Assembly (NCBI GenBank): GCA_947306365.1
Contig: CAMZGD010000017.1
Span: 1-52,166 of the forward strand
DNA length: 52,166 nucleotides
Direction: 5' to 3'
Source of the DNA: an uncultured Bacteroidales bacterium
GTDB lineage: Bacteria > Bacteroidota > Bacteroidia > Bacteroidales > UBA932
A program made the position numbers and the translations under genes. Positions within the stretch are counted from its first letter, which is position 1. Each line of letters starts with the position of its first letter. This document shows positions 48,939 to 52,166 of this stretch, in pieces. The notes below the pieces were generated by a model that saw only the letters and a list, made by a program, of their open reading frames with translations, had not been told where the DNA came from and did no database searches.

Positions 48939-48946
48939 CAAAGTTA
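48939..48946 (-). promoter_or_regulatory. -7 box TAACTTTG of the atoE-M1 unit
   Basis: A perfect TAnnTTTG match on the minus strand, 19 nt before ATG 48919. Confidence 0.6.
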
Positions 48947-48957
48947 CATCTTTTTTC

Positions 48958-48965
48958 TATCTTTG
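48958..48965 (+). promoter_or_regulatory. -7 box TATCTTTG of the porin-potAB operon
   Basis: A perfect TAnnTTTG match; the first start codon downstream is that of the 33-codon ORF at 48982, and the porin ATG is at 49105. Confidence 0.6.
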
Positions 48966-48981
48966 CGGCATTAAACCGGCC

Positions 48982-49083
48982 ATGAAGAACTTTCTCTTTT
49001 CCAACGGCTATGCCAGCTCCTTCGACCCGCTTGCCAGCATGACGGGCCGGAGCCTCGTACCTTTGGGAACCGGTACCGTCTAA
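48982..49083 (+). CDS. 33-residue ORF in the leader of the polyamine operon
   Basis: ATG 16 nt after a perfect -7 box opens a 33-codon frame ending in TAA at 49081. The peptide starts MKNFLFSNGYASSF and ends RSLVPLGTGTV; it has no signal peptide or recognisable domain. The porin gene starts 21 nt after its stop. It may be a leader peptide for translational control, a remnant of a degraded gene, or not translated at all. Codon use fits the neighbours but the length is too short to prove coding. Confidence 0.4.
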   Translation: MKNFLFSNGYASSFDPLASMTGRSLVPLGTGTV

Positions 49084-49104
49084 CCCAAATAATACAAATT
49101 TTCG

Positions 49105-50115
49105 ATGAAAAGATTGTTTGTCTTGTTTGCCTTCCTTCTGGTTTCGTGTGCAGCGTTTGCACAAGATGAGATACCGCAGTCGGAGGGCACTTTGCTTGTC
49201 GTACCCCGTATTGACCTCGATCCTGCGTATTCGGGCGGCGAGTGGTCTTTCGATTTGGGAAGCACGTCCCTTTACACGCTTTTCGAAGGCAATCTGACAA
49301 AGAACCTGTCGTTCTCCGTCAGCAACCACTGGTTCGCTTTCTGCACGGAATGGGACGATGCGGCCAGCCTGTACCGGAATACCTGGCATTCCAATTCCGC
49401 CAACTGGGTCGACTGGGCCAACCTGACGCTAACGCTCGGGAACTTCTTCGTCACCGCAGGCAAGGACTATATGCGGATCGCGACCTATGAGATAGACGAG
49501 TACGACTACAATGCCCACTGGCAGATGAATTCCCTGCTCTGGAACATGCTGCAGGTGTATCAGTGGGGCGGGCTTGTCGGCTGGCAGAACGATGACGAAA
49601 GCCTGAAAGTGTCCCTGCAGATGACCACGGACCCGATGATGGTCCATCCCTTTGAAAGGAGGGATCTCAAGGATTACGCCTATACATTCAATACGACCTA
49701 CGAAGGGGAAGCGCTGTCGCTGATGGGATCGGTCACGCACTCCGGTTCCTGGGGCTGGATCGGCGCGCTCGGAGCTAAGGTGCCGGTATCCGACGCCCTT
49801 ACGCTCGGAACCGACATCAGTCTGACCGAGTTCGTCAAATCAGGCGCCCTGTCCGTCGAAGCATCCGTTTCGGACAAGCTGGACCTGGTCGGCAAGGTGG
49901 GCTACGAGAAAATCGGCTCGGACTGGGGTGAAATGTTCGGCGGCGGACAATTCTTCGGCGGCGCGGCCTGCAACTGGTACCCGCTCCGGGACAGCCGTGA
50001 CCTGCGCGTCCATCTGGTGGCCGCCCCCATGGTCTATGTGCATTCCGATGATACGGTATCCAGCCTGTATCTCTCGGCCGGCGCCACCTATTTCTTCTCG
50101 TTCAAACTCTTCTAA
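49105..50115 (+). CDS. Outer-membrane beta-barrel protein of the polyamine operon
   Basis: The 336-residue product has a signal peptide (MKRLFVLFAFLLVSCAAFAQ; the Cys could even act as a lipobox but is not well placed) and alternates short hydrophobic/aromatic strands with polar turns throughout (LSFSVSNHWFAF, LTLTLGNFFVTAG, YLSAGATYFFSFKLF). It ends in Phe, the usual terminal residue of outer-membrane barrels. No family was recognised. It is 12 nt upstream of potA, so it probably provides the outer-membrane channel for the same substrate, a pairing I do not recall as standard for spermidine/putrescine transporters. Confidence 0.7.
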   Translation: MKRLFVLFAFLLVSCAAFAQDEIPQSEGTLLVVPRIDLDPAYSGGEWSFDLGSTSLYTLFEGNLTKNLSFSVSNHWFAFCTEWDDAASLYRNTWHSNSANWVDWANLTLTLGNFFVTAGKDYMRIATYEIDEYDYNAHWQMNSLLWNMLQVYQWGGLVGWQNDDESLKVSLQMTTDPMMVHPFERRDLKDYAYTFNTTYEGEALSLMGSVTHSGSWGWIGALGAKVPVSDALTLGTDISLTEFVKSGALSVEASVSDKLDLVGKVGYEKIGSDWGEMFGGGQFFGGAACNWYPLRDSRDLRVHLVAAPMVYVHSDDTVSSLYLSAGATYFFSFKLF

Positions 50116-50127
50116 CGCTTTTCCGGA

Positions 50128-51525
50128 ATGGCTGACGAGAAAGACATCATCATCCGGCTGGACCATATCTCCAAGTCGTTCGGTGACAAGAAGGTGCTTG
50201 ATGACATCTCCCTCTATGTGAAACGTGGCGAATTCGTCACGTTCCTCGGCCCTTCGGGTTGCGGCAAGACCACGACGCTGCGCCTGATCGCCGGTTTCGG
50301 CAAGCCGGACGAGGGCAGGGTGCTCATGGAAGGAAAGGACATTTCCGACGTTCCGCCGTATCAGCGGAAACTCAATACCGTTTTCCAGCGCTATGCGCTT
50401 TTCCCGCACCTCGACGTATACGACAATGTCGCCTTCGGCCTCAAGCTCCAGAAGGTTCCGGAAGACGAGATCGAGAAACGCGTGAAGAAGGTGCTGAAAC
50501 TCGTCAGCATGTCGGATTACGAAGAGCGCGACGTGGAGTCGCTCTCCGGCGGCCAGCAGCAGCGTGTGGCCATCGCCCGCGCCCTGATCAACCAGCCGAA
50601 GATCCTGCTGCTCGACGAGCCGCTCGCCGCACTCGACCTGAAGATGCGCAAGGACATGCAGATCGAGTTGAAAGAGATGCACAAGAAGCTGGGCATCACC
50701 TTCATCTATGTGACCCACGACCAGGAGGAGGCCCTGACGCTCTCCGACACCATCGTGGTGATGAACGAGGGCAAGATCCAGCAGATCGGCACCCCGACCG
50801 ACATCTACAACGAACCGGTCAACTGTTTCGTGGCCGATTTCATCGGAGAAAGCAATATCCTGAAAGGCAGGATGCTGCGCGACCGTCGCGTCGCTTTCAT
50901 CAAACACGAGTTCGACTGCGTGGACGAAGGGTTCGGCGAGGACGTGACCGTTGACGTGGTGGTCCGCCCCGAAGACATCTATTTCACGAAGGATCCGGCC
51001 AAGTGCCAGTTCAAGGCGAAGGTCAATTCCTGTACGTTCAAGGGCGTGCACTATGAGATGTGGGTGGATACCGACACCGGTTACGAACTGATGATCCAGG
51101 ATTATGACCCCTATGAGGTCGGAAGTGAAGTGATGCTTTACATCGATCCGGATGACATTCAGGTAATGAAGAAGGAACGCCGCGCCAACACCTATCCCGC
51201 CAAGGTCAGGGGAGAGGGGAAGGTCGAGTTCCTCGACACGGAATTCGCCTGCGATACGACGGGCTTTGCGGAGGGCGACGAGGCCGTCGCCACCATTCGC
51301 TTTGAGCACGTGGAACTGCTCGACTACGAAGAGGACGCCGACCTGACCGGAAACGTGGTCTTCATCCTGTATATGGGCAACCACTACCACCTGACCATCA
51401 AGACGGAATGCGGCGAGAACATCTGGGTCGACACCAACGACATCTGGGACAAGGGCGACTTCGTGGGCATCAAGATCCTGCCCGGGAACATCAAACTCTC
51501 CAAACCGGCGGCTGGAAATGAATAA
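50128..51525 (+). CDS. potA: Spermidine/putrescine ABC transporter ATP-binding protein
   Basis: The 465-residue ATPase has Walker [10 protein letters not shown], the Q-loop in [15 protein letters not shown], signature [15 protein letters not shown], Walker [16 protein letters not shown] and switch His in VTHDQEEA, the MalK/PotA subfamily pattern. It is about 90 residues longer than E. coli PotA: after residue 240 it has two TOBE-like OB segments instead of one ([12 protein letters not shown] and [15 protein letters not shown]), the common Bacteroidota form. It energises polyamine uptake with PotB/PotC and a PotD binding protein. Its stop overlaps the potB start by 8 nt. Confidence 0.95.
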   Translation: MADEKDIIIRLDHISKSFGDKKVLDDISLYVKRGEFVTFLGPSGCGKTTTLRLIAGFGKPDEGRVLMEGKDISDVPPYQRKLNTVFQRYALFPHLDVYDNVAFGLKLQKVPEDEIEKRVKKVLKLVSMSDYEERDVESLSGGQQQRVAIARALINQPKILLLDEPLAALDLKMRKDMQIELKEMHKKLGITFIYVTHDQEEALTLSDTIVVMNEGKIQQIGTPTDIYNEPVNCFVADFIGESNILKGRMLRDRRVAFIKHEFDCVDEGFGEDVTVDVVVRPEDIYFTKDPAKCQFKAKVNSCTFKGVHYEMWVDTDTGYELMIQDYDPYEVGSEVMLYIDPDDIQVMKKERRANTYPAKVRGEGKVEFLDTEFACDTTGFAEGDEAVATIRFEHVELLDYEEDADLTGNVVFILYMGNHYHLTIKTECGENIWVDTNDIWDKGDFVGIKILPGNIKLSKPAAGNE

Positions 51526-52166
51526 GCGTTCGAGCTGGGCATTGCCTTATTTCATCTTCCTGGTGCTCTTCGTGGTGCTGCCGCTGGTGATGATCCTGCT
51601 GTATGCGCTGCAGGACGGCTCCGGCCACTTCACGCTCAGTAACATCACGAAGTTTTTCACCGACAAGGATGCGTTGAGCACGTTCGCCCTGTCCATCGAA
51701 GTGGCCATCGAGAACACGCTGCTGTGCATCCTGATCGGCTATCCGGCCGCCTGGATCCTCGCGGACAACAAGCTGAACCGGAGTGCCGTCACCGTGGTGC
51801 TCTTCATCCTGCCGATGTGGATCAACGCCCTGATGCGGACGCTGGCCACGGCCGAACTCTTCAACATGGCGGGCATCCCGCTGGGGAAGGGAACGCTGCT
51901 GTTCGGTATGTGCTACGACTATCTGCCGTTCATGATCTACCCGATCTACAACCAGCTCAAGAAAATGGACAAATCCTACGCAGAAGCGGCGCAGGATCTC
52001 GGCGCGACGCCCGGACAGGTGTTCCGCAAGGTCACCCTACCGCTGTCGATGCCGGGTGTGTGGAGCGGCGTGATGATGGTCTTCATGCCCACCGTCTCCA
52101 CCTTTGCCATTTCGGAGTTCCTGACCAACAACAAGATCAAGCTCTTCGGTACGATCATCCAGGAAA
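51518..52166 (+). CDS. potB: Spermidine/putrescine ABC transporter permease, partial
   Basis: The frame starts at ATG 51518 ([18 protein letters not shown]) and runs off the window end after 216 codons, without a stop. It has the binding-protein-dependent permease layout: the first helix at residues 8-30, the TM group from about 68, and the cytoplasmic EAA loop [20 protein letters not shown] that contacts PotA. PotB homologues are about 260-290 residues, so roughly three-quarters is present; potC and potD would be expected beyond the edge. It overlaps potA by 8 nt. Confidence 0.93.
   Translation, partial: MNKRSSWALPYFIFLVLFVVLPLVMILLYALQDGSGHFTLSNITKFFTDKDALSTFALSIEVAIENTLLCILIGYPAAWILADNKLNRSAVTVVLFILPMWINALMRTLATAELFNMAGIPLGKGTLLFGMCYDYLPFMIYPIYNQLKKMDKSYAEAAQDLGATPGQVFRKVTLPLSMPGVWSGVMMVFMPTVSTFAISEFLTNNKIKLFGTIIQE

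Overview
The window looks like a chromosomal segment of a high-GC member of the Bacteroidota, most likely order Bacteroidales. Three things support this. The promoters carry the Bacteroidota -7 box TAnnTTTG (seen ahead of about fifteen transcription units) and almost none of the genes have a Shine-Dalgarno sequence. Several families are typical of the group: a PCMD protein, tandem secreted C1 peptidases, a TGS/uridine-kinase fusion, periplasmic GH2 and GH20 enzymes. The GC-rich third codon positions produce long antisense open frames, so genus cannot be read safely; a Cryptobacteroides- or Alistipes-like gut lineage is a guess. I found no phage, transposase, CRISPR array, rRNA or plasmid genes.

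Layout. 1-5.1 kb: tRNA-Arg(ACG), rplS, a secreted CBM9-like protein, pyruvate phosphate dikinase and a DUF368 (PopT-type) membrane protein. 5.2-9.7 kb: a leftward TolC-MacA-MacB-type tripartite efflux operon. 9.8-14 kb: a GH20 hexosaminidase, a 0.5-kb gene-free stretch full of inverted repeats, tRNA-Arg(TCT), and a frameshifted beta-helix lipoprotein. 14-19.9 kb: a divergent flavodoxin-like protein and a tightly coupled five-gene operon (SDR, secreted PCMD protein, steroid 5-alpha-reductase homologue, OYE-type flavoenzyme, SDR). 19.9-25.3 kb: pssA, two C1 peptidases, and a ClpB lacking its N-terminal domain next to a palindromic repeat. 25.4-32.7 kb: a Ca/Na antiporter, MntP, an Imm32-like protein with an FGE-like/sialidase-like fusion, Hsp20, a methyltransferase and a CPA2 antiporter. 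32.7-43.7 kb: GH2 beta-galactosidase, nucleoside kinase, ThrE and VTT membrane proteins, M16 peptidase, uracil phosphoribosyltransferase and a degenerate PrsW-like protein. 43.7-49 kb: a hemerythrin-LuxR regulator with a thioredoxin lipoprotein, M1 aminopeptidase and an AtoE transporter. 49-52.2 kb: a 33-codon ORF, an outer-membrane barrel protein, PotA and the start of PotB, cut by the window edge.

Most of the window is housekeeping plus glycan and peptide scavenging. The strongest candidate for an unusual system is the operon at 15.3-19.9 kb. It places a convincing homologue of eukaryotic steroid 5-alpha-reductases beside an OYE-type ene-reductase and two SDRs, the set of activities needed to reduce 3-oxo-delta4 steroids or bile acids to saturated 3-hydroxy products. 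Related clusters have been reported in gut Bacteroidales, but here a secreted PCMD protein is embedded in the operon and a double flavodoxin protein is divergently transcribed from the same 34-bp intergenic region. The second theme is a pair of non-coding repeats (11.4 kb and 23.1 kb) that share a two-hairpin core but have unrelated, locus-specific inverted-repeat arms.
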